NCBI GenBank assembly: GCA_020216845.1
Contig: JAIWNK010000115.1
Coordinates: 1 to 17,763 of the forward strand
Direction: 5' to 3'
DNA from: Anaerolinea sp.
Lineage (GTDB): Bacteria > Chloroflexota > Anaerolineae > Anaerolineales > Anaerolineaceae
DNA: 17,763 nt
The position numbers and the translations under genes are program-made. Below, piece by piece: positions 7,146 to 16,900 of the stretch (position 1 is its first letter; every line of letters begins with the position of its first letter). The notes under the pieces are model-generated. The model was not told where the DNA came from and searched no databases. It worked only from the letters and a program-made list of their open reading frames with translations.

Positions 7146-8788
7146 GCCTGCTCTTCTCGCGTCGCCTGTGATTCGGTCGCATCCATCGCTTGCTCCACCT
7201 CGTTTGTTGGCACAGCATAGGTCACCGGTTGTCCAGCCAAATAGGCAAAAGTGCGCACATAGGCCGGGTCAGAAAAGACCGTTGCCAGCGGGCGGGCATC
7301 CACATCATCCCACAGGCGCACCAAATGCCAGGGGAAAGGCTGCGGAAAGTCGAAGAAAAAGTGATAAGCATATTGCCAGGCAGTGTGCACCTGTTCATCG
7401 CTCAGACGAAAGGCCTGCGGGCGATCGGTCATCTGCCCCAACATCTTGAAATACGTCACCCACGATTCCGGGTCATAGGTAAAGCCGCGCCCGCGATAAT
7501 GCGTGCGCCCGGCCACCAACACCGGCAGCCCCGCCATGGCCATCTCCATGCCCACCGTTGTGGTATACACCAGGCCCAAATCGGCCACCTCGACCAGGTC
7601 ATAGGTATTCACCTTGTCCTTGGGCTTGATCAAATGAATGTGTTCGGGCAAGCGCGGCAACACCTGCCGCACCACATCCACCATAGACTGACCACGCGTC
7701 AGCACCTCACCCGGGTGAACGCGAATGACCAGCTGCACATCGGGGCGTCCGATGAAATATTGCACCGTGCGGCTGATCCATTCGGCCATCGTGCGACTGA
7801 AGACCTGCCGCCCCAACGTCAGGCTATCGCCCAAGACGTTGGTGGCCAACAGCACCACCGGGCGCTCATCCAGCCCCAGCTCAGCGCGCAGCTTTTGCCC
7901 ACCCTGTGCCGGCTCACTCTGCCAGCGCCGCGCAAAATTTTGCCAGATGGTGGCACGCTGCCGGGCCATCATCAGCGATTTCATTCGCCCCATCTGTTCT
8001 TCAGTGAGCGGTGCACCGTTATAGGCCTGCCACAATGCATCCGTATCCTGCCGCATAATCTCCGAATTGAGCGCCAGCCAAATGCGCTGCCGCTGATCGC
8101 CAAATTCATAGGTCACCGCCGGAATATCCAAATGGCGCGCCACGCGGTAAACAACGCCCATCTCTTGAATCGTGCCATTGGGCACAATCACCGTGTCGGG
8201 GCGGTTGGCCTGCAACCAGGCCAAAGCCGTCTGCGCCACAGCAGTGTTGCGCTCCAGGCGCAGCTGATAGGTTGCGTCACCTGGGTCAAACTCTTCAATT
8301 TGCAGGGTATACTGCGTATCATAGGTAGAAACTGTTTGCACCGCCTCCAACAAGGCCGCCGGCAACGTATTGACCCCGCGCAGGTTCAGGAAAGATACAC
8401 ACTGCACCAACGGAGAAAGCTGCTCCAAAACACGCCGGGCATACACATTCTGCCGCCGCAAATCAAAGCGATCAATCGGCTTCAGCCATTCGCCATAGGG
8501 CAAATAGCCCAACGTGACCCGATTGCCCTGTGCAGCAAGCCCCAATGCCAGCATGGCGGCGTGTTCAATCCAATAGTGCAAGCTGGCAAAAATGAAGATA
8601 TGTCGCCCGGTCGGCTGTGCTGCCGAAGCAAGGCGAGCGGCCTCTTCCATCAATTGCGGAATATGATCTTGCAGGCGCTTGAGCGAAAAGCGGGTAATCG
8701 GTCGCCCATTCTGACGCAGCAACCAATACAACTCAGCTGTAAAGGGCACCTCACCCAAAAACCGTTTCAGAACTTGTTTCGTTGTCAT
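7142..8788 (-). CDS. Capsule-type GT-B-like protein (Capsule_synth/KpsS-like)
   Basis: The ATG at 8788 overlaps the ATPase stop as ATGA and gives 548 residues; a start 66 bases further out would sit inside the ATPase gene. It shows no signal peptide or membrane helix. The first half has HIFIFASLHYWIEHAAMLALGLAAQGNRVTLGYLPYGEW (63-101) and VIVPNGTIQEMGVVYRVARHLDIPAVTYEFGD (200-231), a Rossmann-like half with a sugar-transferase flavour. The second half has VIRVHPGE (374-381) and YDLVEVADLGLVYTTTVGMEMAMAGLPVLVAG (416-447), followed by YRGRGFTYDP. These match the HP-x-E and T-T-x-G-x-E blocks of capsule polysaccharide and Kdo-transferase-type GT-B proteins. It lies directly after the exporter ATPase, as such enzymes often do. 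It probably adds a residue at one end of the chain or its lipid anchor. Specific activity is unknown. Confidence 0.72.
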   Translation of the reverse strand: MTTKQVLKRFLGEVPFTAELYWLLRQNGRPITRFSLKRLQDHIPQLMEEAARLASAAQPTGRHIFIFASLHYWIEHAAMLALGLAAQGNRVTLGYLPYGEWLKPIDRFDLRRQNVYARRVLEQLSPLVQCVSFLNLRGVNTLPAALLEAVQTVSTYDTQYTLQIEEFDPGDATYQLRLERNTAVAQTALAWLQANRPDTVIVPNGTIQEMGVVYRVARHLDIPAVTYEFGDQRQRIWLALNSEIMRQDTDALWQAYNGAPLTEEQMGRMKSLMMARQRATIWQNFARRWQSEPAQGGQKLRAELGLDERPVVLLATNVLGDSLTLGRQVFSRTMAEWISRTVQYFIGRPDVQLVIRVHPGEVLTRGQSMVDVVRQVLPRLPEHIHLIKPKDKVNTYDLVEVADLGLVYTTTVGMEMAMAGLPVLVAGRTHYRGRGFTYDPESWVTYFKMLGQMTDRPQAFRLSDEQVHTAWQYAYHFFFDFPQPFPWHLVRLWDDVDARPLATVFSDPAYVRTFAYLAGQPVTYAVPTNEVEQAMDATESQATREEQA

Positions 8789-10038
8789 TCTTGCACCGCC
8801 TCGATGCTCCAATCCAAGCGCGGCCGCACCGCCCCCAAGCGAGGTTCTGGCCACTGCATTCCCGGGGCTCCCGCCGCATCCACACTAAAGGTCAGCGCCT
8901 GTTCATCCTGAAAATAGCGCCGCACCCGGTAAGAGCTGGCATTGACGCCCAACACAAACCGCCCCTCATTGAGCAAATCAGCTGGCAATCGGCAACGACT
9001 GACGTAATGCCCAGCCGGGCGCACAGACAATTGCTCAAACAAAGCGGGCTCATCGGTATCAAACGTGGTAAAGACGGCTTCACCACGCGTACTCATCAAA
9101 TACAAACCAACGCGCAAACCGGTCACCGGTGCATCCAACGCATATTCAATCTCCACATCCGCGGGCTCAACCGAACGGATGGTATCTACCACTCGCCCCT
9201 GTGCGTTGCGCAGACGAATGGCCAACGGGCGGAAGGGCGCCGCGCTGGCCGGCACCTCGTCCGCCGTCCAGGTGCGCTCGCCCATTTGAGCATAACCATT
9301 GGAAAGGTATACATCCACCGCCTGCGGTGTGGGGGCACGCAGCACCAGGCGTCCCTTATCAATCACCAGGGCTTCCTCGGTCAGGCGCAAAATGGCCGAC
9401 ATGTTATGGCTGACGAACAACACCGTCCGCCCCTGACTGGCCACATCGCTCATCTTGCCCAGGCACTTGCGTTGAAACTCCGCATCCCCCACAGCAAGCA
9501 CCTCATCCACCACCAAAATCTCCGGCTCCAAATGCGCCGCCACAGCAAACGCCAGGCGCAAATACATGCCGCTCGAATAGCGTTTGACCGGCGTATCAAT
9601 GAATTTTTCCACATCCGAAAAGGCAACGATTTCATCAAACTTGCGCGCAATTTCGGCACGGCGCATGCCCAGAATGGCGCCGTTCAGAAAAATGTTCTCG
9701 CGCCCGGTCAACTCGGGGTGAAAGCCTGTGCCAACCTCAAGCAAGGAACCCACCCGGCCGTGAATCTCCGCAAAACCCTCCGTAGGATCCGTTACCCGAC
9801 TGAGGATCTTCAACAGCGTGCTTTTGCCCGCCCCGTTGCGGCCAATCACACCCAGAACCTGCCCGGCGCGCACCTCAAACGAGACATCGCGCAGCGCCCA
9901 AACCGTCTCCTGCATCGTATCGGAAGAGCCGCCAAACGCATCGGCCAGCTTATCCCGTAGAGTCTGATAGCGCAACACCGGCGCCCCCAAACGATAGCGC
10001 TTGCCAATTCCTTCGACACGAATCGCTAGATCACTCAT
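8785..10038 (-). CDS. wzt: Polysaccharide ABC exporter ATPase (Wzt/TagH type) with C-terminal domain
   Basis: The first 235 or so of 417 residues form an ABC ATPase: Walker A GRNGAGKST (66-74), Q-loop region LLEVGTGFHPELTGREN (99-115), the polysaccharide-exporter form of the signature RYSSGMYLRLAFAVA (153-167), Walker B EILVVDEVLAVGD (173-185) and H-loop SHN (200-202). This signature is typical of Wzt, KpsT-like and TagH proteins. The remaining 180 residues (about 236-417) form a separate beta-rich region with GLRVGLYLMSTRGEAVFTTFDTD and FVLGVNASSYRVRRYF. It resembles the carbohydrate-binding Wzt C-terminal domain that recognises a modified chain end. The ATG is 3 bases after the permease stop. 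Together they should export the finished polysaccharide. Confidence 0.93.
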   Translation of the reverse strand: MSDLAIRVEGIGKRYRLGAPVLRYQTLRDKLADAFGGSSDTMQETVWALRDVSFEVRAGQVLGVIGRNGAGKSTLLKILSRVTDPTEGFAEIHGRVGSLLEVGTGFHPELTGRENIFLNGAILGMRRAEIARKFDEIVAFSDVEKFIDTPVKRYSSGMYLRLAFAVAAHLEPEILVVDEVLAVGDAEFQRKCLGKMSDVASQGRTVLFVSHNMSAILRLTEEALVIDKGRLVLRAPTPQAVDVYLSNGYAQMGERTWTADEVPASAAPFRPLAIRLRNAQGRVVDTIRSVEPADVEIEYALDAPVTGLRVGLYLMSTRGEAVFTTFDTDEPALFEQLSVRPAGHYVSRCRLPADLLNEGRFVLGVNASSYRVRRYFQDEQALTFSVDAAGAPGMQWPEPRLGAVRPRLDWSIEAVQE

Positions 10039-10041
10039 GCG

Positions 10042-10898
10042 TTATACCATATCCGCGAACAGGCGCTCCATGCGCCGGAAGTAAAACAACCCGCTGATCA
10101 AAATCAACAGCGAAATGCCAGCCGAAAGCGCCAACATCGGCAAAAACGTTGCCTGCGGCTGCACCCCCAACAAAGCCCAGCGGAAGCCTTCCACCACGCC
10201 CGCCATCGGGTTCAACGCATAAATCAGCCGCCAACGCTCACCGACAGAGCTGGCAGGATAGATGACCGGGCTGATGAACATCCAAAACTGCGTCAAAAAC
10301 GGGATGACATAGCCGACATCGCGATAGAGCACATTCAGCGCCGAAAGCCACAGCCCAACCCCCAAGGCCGTCACCAACGCCAACAGCACCAACAGCGGCA
10401 AAGCCCACACCGTCGCGGTCGGCCAAACGCCATAATAGACCATCATGCCCAGCAACACCACGAAGGCGATTGCAAAATCCACCAAACCGGAAAGGATCGA
10501 GGCCAGCGGCAAAATGAGGCGCGGAAAGTAAATTTTGGTGATCATGTGACTGTTGGCCACCAGCGAACGACTCGCATCATTCAGCGCCTTGGCAAACAAG
10601 CCCCATGGCAGCAGCCCGGCATAGGAAAAAATCGGGTAGGGCAAGCCATCCGAAGAAACCCGCGCCAGGTTCCCAAAGAAAATCGTAAAGACCACCATGG
10701 TCAAGAACGGTTCCAAAACTGCCCAGCTGACGCCCAACAGGGTTTGCTTATAACGCACCTTCAAATTGCGCCAGGTGAGGAAGTAGATCAGCTCTCGATA
10801 GCGCCACAAATCGCGCAAATTGACCGCCATCCAGCCGCGCGCCGGGCGCAGATAGGTGACCGGCAAAGTCGCTTTGGTGACAGTCAAAGGATCTTTCA

Positions 10899-10899
<1 letters not shown>
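10042..10899 (-). CDS. wzm: Polysaccharide ABC exporter permease (Wzm, ABC-2 type)
   Basis: Beginning at the ATG at 10899, which overlaps the fucose synthase stop by one base (TGATG, with GGAG 10 bases ahead), the protein has 285 residues, the normal size for ABC-2 permeases of the Wzm/TagG class. The N-terminal amphipathic stretch WRYRELIYFLTWRNLKVRYKQTLLGVSWAVLEPF (32-65) is the family hallmark. Six hydrophobic spans follow, ending at about residue 274. NPMAGVVEGFRWALLG (230-245) between the last two spans is another conserved block. It forms the membrane channel with the Wzt-like ATPase encoded next. A longer in-frame start 36 bases out exists but lacks a ribosome binding site and falls inside the previous gene. 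Confidence 0.93.
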
Positions 10900-12364
<1,465 letters not shown>

Positions 12365-12378
12365 AAAGCAATTCCAAT

Positions 12379-12393
12379 ATTCAGTAACTGAAT
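12379..12393. promoter_or_regulatory. Perfect 15-bp palindrome, probable operator of the polysaccharide operon
   Basis: ATTCAGTAACTGAAT is two 7-base arms (ATTCAGT/ACTGAAT) around one central base. It overlaps the last bases of the -10 box (12392-12397) and covers the expected start of transcription near 12385. A dimeric MarR-type protein bound here would block RNA polymerase. The first gene downstream encodes such a protein, so autoregulation is the natural inference. I saw no second copy in the window. Confidence 0.68.
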
Positions 12394-12420
12394 TATAACC
12401 GCGCCCCGCCATCCGGTCAA
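12392..12420 (-). promoter_or_regulatory. Sigma70-type promoter of the polysaccharide operon
   Basis: Read on the minus strand: TTGACC (12415-12420, 5 of 6 to consensus), a 17-base spacer and a perfect TATAAT (12392-12397). Transcription should start near 12385, leaving a leader of about 20 bases before the regulator ATG. No other convincing promoter appeared in the short gaps of the 12-kb operon. Confidence 0.83.
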
Positions 12421-12443
12421 GGGCAAGTTTGTCGAATTTGATG

Positions 12444-12449
12444 TATAAT
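12444..12449 (+). promoter_or_regulatory. Possible -10 box for the acetyltransferase gene
   Basis: A perfect TATAAT lies 31 bases before the preferred ATG at 12480. The -35 region at the right distance (about 12421-12426, GGGCAA) is a poor match, so the promoter may be weak or need an activator. If used, the gene and the polysaccharide operon fire divergently from a shared region of about 115 bases. Confidence 0.4.
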
Positions 12450-12479
12450 CAGCTCAACCCCGCACAGGGTTTGAACCCC

Positions 12480-13391
12480 ATGGCAGAATCCGCTTCAACC
12501 AACCTCCGTCGCGTAGACCCGCGCACTGACCTCAGCGGCATTGCCGACCTGATTGAGCTGTGCTTTGCCCAACAAATGGACGCGGATGGACGCAATTACC
12601 TGCGCAAACTGCGCGAGGCGGCACGGCGCGGCTCTGCCACACTTGGATTGCCAGCCGGGCAAGGGTTCGTCTGGATAGAAGATGGCCGCATCGTTGGCAA
12701 CGTGACCCTCATCGCTTACTTTGACAACCTGCGCCCCATTTATCTGATTGCCAACGTCGCCGTCCACCCCGACTTTCGCCAACGCGGCATCGCCCGCCAG
12801 TTAACGCAGGCGGCAATGCAAGCGGCGCAATCTGCCGGCGCAACCGTTTGGCTGCACGTGCGTGAAGATAACCCCATCGCCATTCAGCTTTATCAAACCC
12901 TGGGGTTTGTGGAACAGGCGCGCCGCAGCACCTGGAAGCGCGATCAATTTGTGCCGCCGCCCCCTCCGCAGCCCACCATCATCGTCCGTCGCCGTCAACC
13001 CGCCGATTGGCCGCGGCAACGCATGTGGCTAGAAGAAACCTACCCCCCCAGCGTGCAATGGAATTTACCCTTTCGCCCCGATAATCTGTCCCCCAGTCTA
13101 TGGCGCGGCTTATGGCGTTGGTTGAACAATCAAACCGCCCGGCAATATATCGCCTGGCGCGGCACCACCATGCTCGGCAGCCTGGCCTGCGAAGAAACGA
13201 CCAGTTACGCGGATGTGTTATGGCCCGCCTGTCCCCCCGGCACAGAAGAAAACGATGTGTTGCTCAGCCTGCTAGCCCATCTTTCCCCTCGTCGCCCGCT
13301 CATCGTCAACTACCCAGCGGAGCGCGGCGCAGCCGCCTTTTTGGCCTGCGGTTTTGAACTGCAACACACCTTGCTGTGGATGAAAGCCTGA
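12480..13391 (+). CDS. Tandem GNAT-family N-acetyltransferase
   Basis: The ATG at 12480 gives 303 residues. In-frame TTG and ATG codons at 12429 and 12441 lie before or within the possible -10 box, so they are less likely. The N-terminal half (about 8-155) is a complete GNAT domain: LRRVDPRTDLSGIADLIELCF, then YLIANVAVHPDFRQRGIARQLTQAAMQAA (88-116) with the acetyl-CoA loop R-Q-R-G-I-A (100-105), and REDNPIAIQLYQTLGFVEQAR (128-148). A PPPPPQP linker (159-165) leads to a second, degenerate GNAT-like half ending ERGAAAFLACGFELQHTLLWMKA. The second half lacks a recognisable acetyl-CoA loop. The substrate is unknown. A role in acetylating the amino sugar of the neighbouring locus is possible, but the gene is divergent and its sequence gives no direct support. 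Confidence 0.85.
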   Translation: MAESASTNLRRVDPRTDLSGIADLIELCFAQQMDADGRNYLRKLREAARRGSATLGLPAGQGFVWIEDGRIVGNVTLIAYFDNLRPIYLIANVAVHPDFRQRGIARQLTQAAMQAAQSAGATVWLHVREDNPIAIQLYQTLGFVEQARRSTWKRDQFVPPPPPQPTIIVRRRQPADWPRQRMWLEETYPPSVQWNLPFRPDNLSPSLWRGLWRWLNNQTARQYIAWRGTTMLGSLACEETTSYADVLWPACPPGTEENDVLLSLLAHLSPRRPLIVNYPAERGAAAFLACGFELQHTLLWMKA

Positions 13392-13441
13392 CGCTTGCAA
13401 CGTTTTTTCAATTGGTGCGTAGATACAGGAAGACAGATCAA

Positions 13442-13464
13442 ACCCTGTCCTATGCTGACAGGGT
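13442..13464. repeat. Inverted repeat upstream of the holin-like gene
   Basis: Perfect 8-base arms ACCCTGTC (13442-13449) and GACAGGGT (13457-13464) flank a 7-base loop. A TACAAT (13464-13469) overlaps the right arm and could be a -10 box, though no good -35 is visible. There is no T tract after the stem, so it is not a standard terminator. It could be an operator, an mRNA leader hairpin, or an end structure for the preceding transcript. Confidence 0.5.
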
Positions 13465-13488
13465 ACAATGCAAGCAAAGGAGTTGAAA

Positions 13489-13881
13489 ATGAAGAACTTT
13501 CTGATTCGCTTAGGCATCAATGCGGTTGCTCTCTATGTGGCCGTTGCCATCCTAAACGGTTCCTACCTTTACCCACAGACCGAATCGTGGCTCGATTTTA
13601 TCTGGCTTGCGCTCATCTTTGGCGCAGTCAACGCCCTGATCAAACCGCTGCTGGTGGTTTTAAGCTGCCCGTTGATTGTCCTGACGATGGGGCTTGGCAC
13701 CCTGCTGATCAATGCCGCCATGTTTGCCCTGGCCGGCTGGGTTGGAACTCGATTTGGCGTCGGCTTTGAGGTCAATGGCTTTCTGGGAGCTTTCTTCGGT
13801 GCACTGATTGTCAGCGCCGTCAGCTTCTTCCTTGGCATGATCTTCAAAGAAGAAAGACGCCCCCGCCGCAAGCACCATTAA
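13489..13881 (+). CDS. Phage-holin-superfamily-IV-like small membrane protein
   Basis: AAAGGAG at 13476-13482 is 6 bases before the ATG at 13489, which fixes this start over an in-frame ATG at 13468. The 130-residue protein has four or five hydrophobic helices (roughly 5-24, 35-52, 54-88 and 96-119) and a basic tail RRPRRKHH. WLALIFGAVNALIKPLLVVLSCPLIVLTMGLGTLLINAAMF (39-79) matches the conserved N-x-L-x-x-P...P-x-x-x-x-T-x-G pattern of PF04020 (mycobacterial 4TMS phage holin, superfamily IV). Most members are plain chromosomal membrane proteins, not phage lysis proteins, and no phage gene lies nearby. Function is unknown. Confidence 0.85.
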   Translation: MKNFLIRLGINAVALYVAVAILNGSYLYPQTESWLDFIWLALIFGAVNALIKPLLVVLSCPLIVLTMGLGTLLINAAMFALAGWVGTRFGVGFEVNGFLGAFFGALIVSAVSFFLGMIFKEERRPRRKHH

Positions 13882-13908
13882 TTTTTTTTCTGACCGATCA
13901 TCCGCCGC

Positions 13909-13948
13909 AAAAAAAAACAGGGCTGCCCGTTGTTGGCAGCCCTGTTTT
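13909..13948. terminator. Strong hairpin terminator between convergent genes
   Basis: The arms CAGGGCTGCC (13918-13927) and GGCAGCCCTG (13935-13944) pair perfectly around a 7-base loop, extended by AAAA/TTTT to a 14-bp stem. On the minus strand the stem is followed by nine T residues, an ideal intrinsic terminator for transcripts arriving from the left-hand gene at 13881 only weakly, but for a transcript leaving the large gene ending at 13955 it stands in the right direction and place. On the plus strand only TTTT follows the stem, so termination of the holin-like transcript should be weaker. Confidence 0.85.
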
Positions 13949-13954
13949 GACTCT

Positions 13955-16900
13955 CTATTGTTGGGGCAGGCTAAAACGCAGCAGCAAATTATTGGCCGCG
14001 TCCGTTACCCAAACCCGCCCGTCACCATCCACGGCAACCCCGCTCGGCAGACCAAAGCCATCCGGCAACGTGCTATATTGCCCCCAGCCGCGCAAGAATT
14101 TGCCATCCGGTTGGAACTGCAAAACACGATAATTCTCCGGGTCTGTGACAAAGACCGTGCTATCCTTACCCAGGGCTAAGAAGGGCTTGTTTTCCAGGGA
14201 TTGACCCTCCCAGCCTTTTACCGGCCATTCCATCACCGGCAAGTACAGCCCATTTCCGCCCGCCGAGAAAGTTTGCACGCGGTGATTCCAGGTATCGGCG
14301 ACAAACACCAACCCCGAAGGCGCAACCGCCAGGCCAACCGGCTCATCAAATGCACCGAGCTTCATGCCTACCTCACCAAACTGCGTGATGTAATCGCCGT
14401 TGGGGCTGAAAACAAGCACACGCTTGTTGCCCGTATCGGTCACCAACACCCGCCCGGCCTCGTCAATTGCCACACCGCGCGGCCCCCAAAACGCACTGCT
14501 TGAGCTCGCCTGACCAAACGTCCCCCACATGTTAATGAACATGCCATCGGCAGTAAAATGCTGAATGCGGTGATTCCAGGTATCGGCCACGTAAACCGAA
14601 CCGTCCAGGCCAACGGCAATGCCCCAGGGCTCATTAAAGGTGCCGGCAGGCGCAGCACCTGCTTGCGTCGTTTCGGCAAAACTGCCCCAAACCTGCAACA
14701 ACCCGCCCTGCGCGTCCAAATGCAAAACACGATGGTTGCGCGAGTCGGCCACATAGAGCGTGCCATCCGGCGCAACAGCAATGCCGCGCGGTGCATTGAA
14801 CTGCACGGCATCGCCCGGCTGCCCAACGACAAGGTCAGGCGCATAGTTAAACATCTGTTCCGCATAGGGGTCGGGTTCGGGAACATTCTGCACCGGCTGC
14901 GCACCATATTCCCAAATCTGCGCCGCAATGTCCTTGCGCACATACATGCGCATACGATCCGCCGGATCCCAATTTTCCAGCGTCAGGGTTTGGCTGCCCG
15001 TCAGAGCGGCATAGCGCTTGTAATCGCGGTTAAGCCAAATATCGAAGATTGCCGCCCGGCGCTTTGGGTCAGAAATATCTTGCCACAGGCGTTGCCAGGT
15101 CAGGTTGAAGTAATCCTGATTCGGCCACCACAAGCGCATGTATTGGAACATGATGTAATCGTCGCGCACCAATGGCTCTACTGCGGCCACATTCGTTTCA
15201 CCGACAATGATCACAGCTGCTTCTTGCAGATCGCGGGTTGGCTTATCCGAGAACCACCGTTTGTTCGGGTAATCACGGAAATACCACCAATAGGGATACA
15301 ACGCAGCATTATCATAGGCAACGATAATATCCTTACCGCGCGTCGTGCGGCGCGAGATCTCTTCCACCTGCGCCAAAACATCTTTTGGCCCACGTGCCGC
15401 GTGTGCGTAGACCAGATATTCCTTGGCTGTGTCATAATTGATATACGAGGCCATGAAAGCCGCTCGCGCCGTCAACACAGTCACCACACCGAAGAAGAAG
15501 ACCGTGACCACGCGCAAAATATCCTTGGCGCTCCAATCGCGCGTCAGCGCCACCAACCCGCCACTGGAAGCCGCCAGCATCAGCGCAGCAAACAAGAAAT
15601 TAGAAGTGGCGTTAAGCTGTACGATTTCATTGCCAGCAAACGGCGGCTGATCACCCAACAGACTGCCCAACAACCCCGCAAACGAAAGCAAGAAAACCGG
15701 CGTTAGCAACGCCACCAACACGCCATTGCGCGCCAACAAGCGCCGCCATGGCGTTGTATCCACCAGATAGCCCACACCCCACCCCGCAGCAAGCAGCATC
15801 GGCAACGTGATATGCACCGTCAGCCAGGGCATCTTTTCACCCGCCAGGCTGTAGGCGACCAGGCTCAACACGGACCAAAACAGCAGCAAGGCCATCGTCG
15901 GGATGGGCTGACGCTGCGGTTGATAGGCCATCATCGTTGCACGATACACCTCGGGCATGGTCTCATCCACATCCTGCAGTGGCGCATCCGATTGTTGTGG
16001 CGCATGAGCAGGCGAATCGCCCGGCAGCGTGGCAAATTTATTGTGTCGAAGCGCATAATAAACCGCCAAAATCAGCCCCAAAACCGCCAGGAATTCGTAG
16101 ATCGGCATTTGAATGAGGGCGTAGAAATACCACGGCTGACTGCCGCGGAATTCGCCCTGTTGTGACAACCAATAGCCCAATGCCCCAACAATGCCGGTGA
16201 AAAAGCCTTTGCCATTGGTGAAAAAGGTCGTATAGAGCACGGTGAAAATGGCATAAAACACGGCCGCGTTGCCAAGCCATAATCGCAAATTCCAGGTGTA
16301 GCCAATGCCAATTGCAATCAACACCAAAACCAACAAAAAGATAGAAGTGCGCACCAGCCCCGCTGCGCCATAATCGAGCGGGTTCCAATCGAGCCCCAAC
16401 AGCGACCCGACCATCTTGATCGGGAAAGCGGTCAGCTGCGGCAAAACCAGCGTCGTCACCAGCAGCAACATCTCAAACGAACGCAAGGCACTGAGCGCCT
16501 TCCAGCTGAGCGAACGGATCAGCAACACCAACGCCGCCCCACCCGCCCCGGTAGCGACCAACACAGCCAACACAGCAGCGATCTCATAAGCACGCGTCAC
16601 AGTTTGCGGATCAATCTTGCGAATGCGCGCATCATAGGCTGCCAGGCCAACCGCCAGAACGACCATCAACAGCGCAAACAGCAATAGCACCAAGGCTTTC
16701 AGGATGGTACGACGCGTGTCCTCCGGCAGATTTTGCGCCAGGTGCAACAAATCGCGCACCACCAGCAACAGCAAGAACATCATCAAAATCGCCGTGTAAA
16801 TGAAAGAAGTCTCTTTCGTGCAAAAATGCAGCGCCGTCACCGTGGTCAGCAAATATAAGGTACTATGCTTGCCCTTTTCCAGATAATGCAACACGGCATA

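Noticed and set aside
7190..8911. Long plus-strand open frame opposite the capsule-type protein gene
   Set aside because: It is rich in His, Arg, Pro and Gln with no recognisable family, as expected of the antisense of a GC-rich gene. The minus-strand frame has clear motifs and coupled start and stop codons.
12429..12480. Upstream TTG (12429) or ATG (12441) as the acetyltransferase start
   Set aside because: Both lie at or before the possible -10 box (12444-12449) and add residues outside the GNAT fold. The ATG at 12480 fits better, though the promoter is only weakly supported.
13489..13881. Prophage or lysis cassette suggested by the holin-like family name
   Set aside because: PF04020 proteins are widespread chromosomal membrane proteins. 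No endolysin, integrase, structural phage gene or attachment repeat is in the window.
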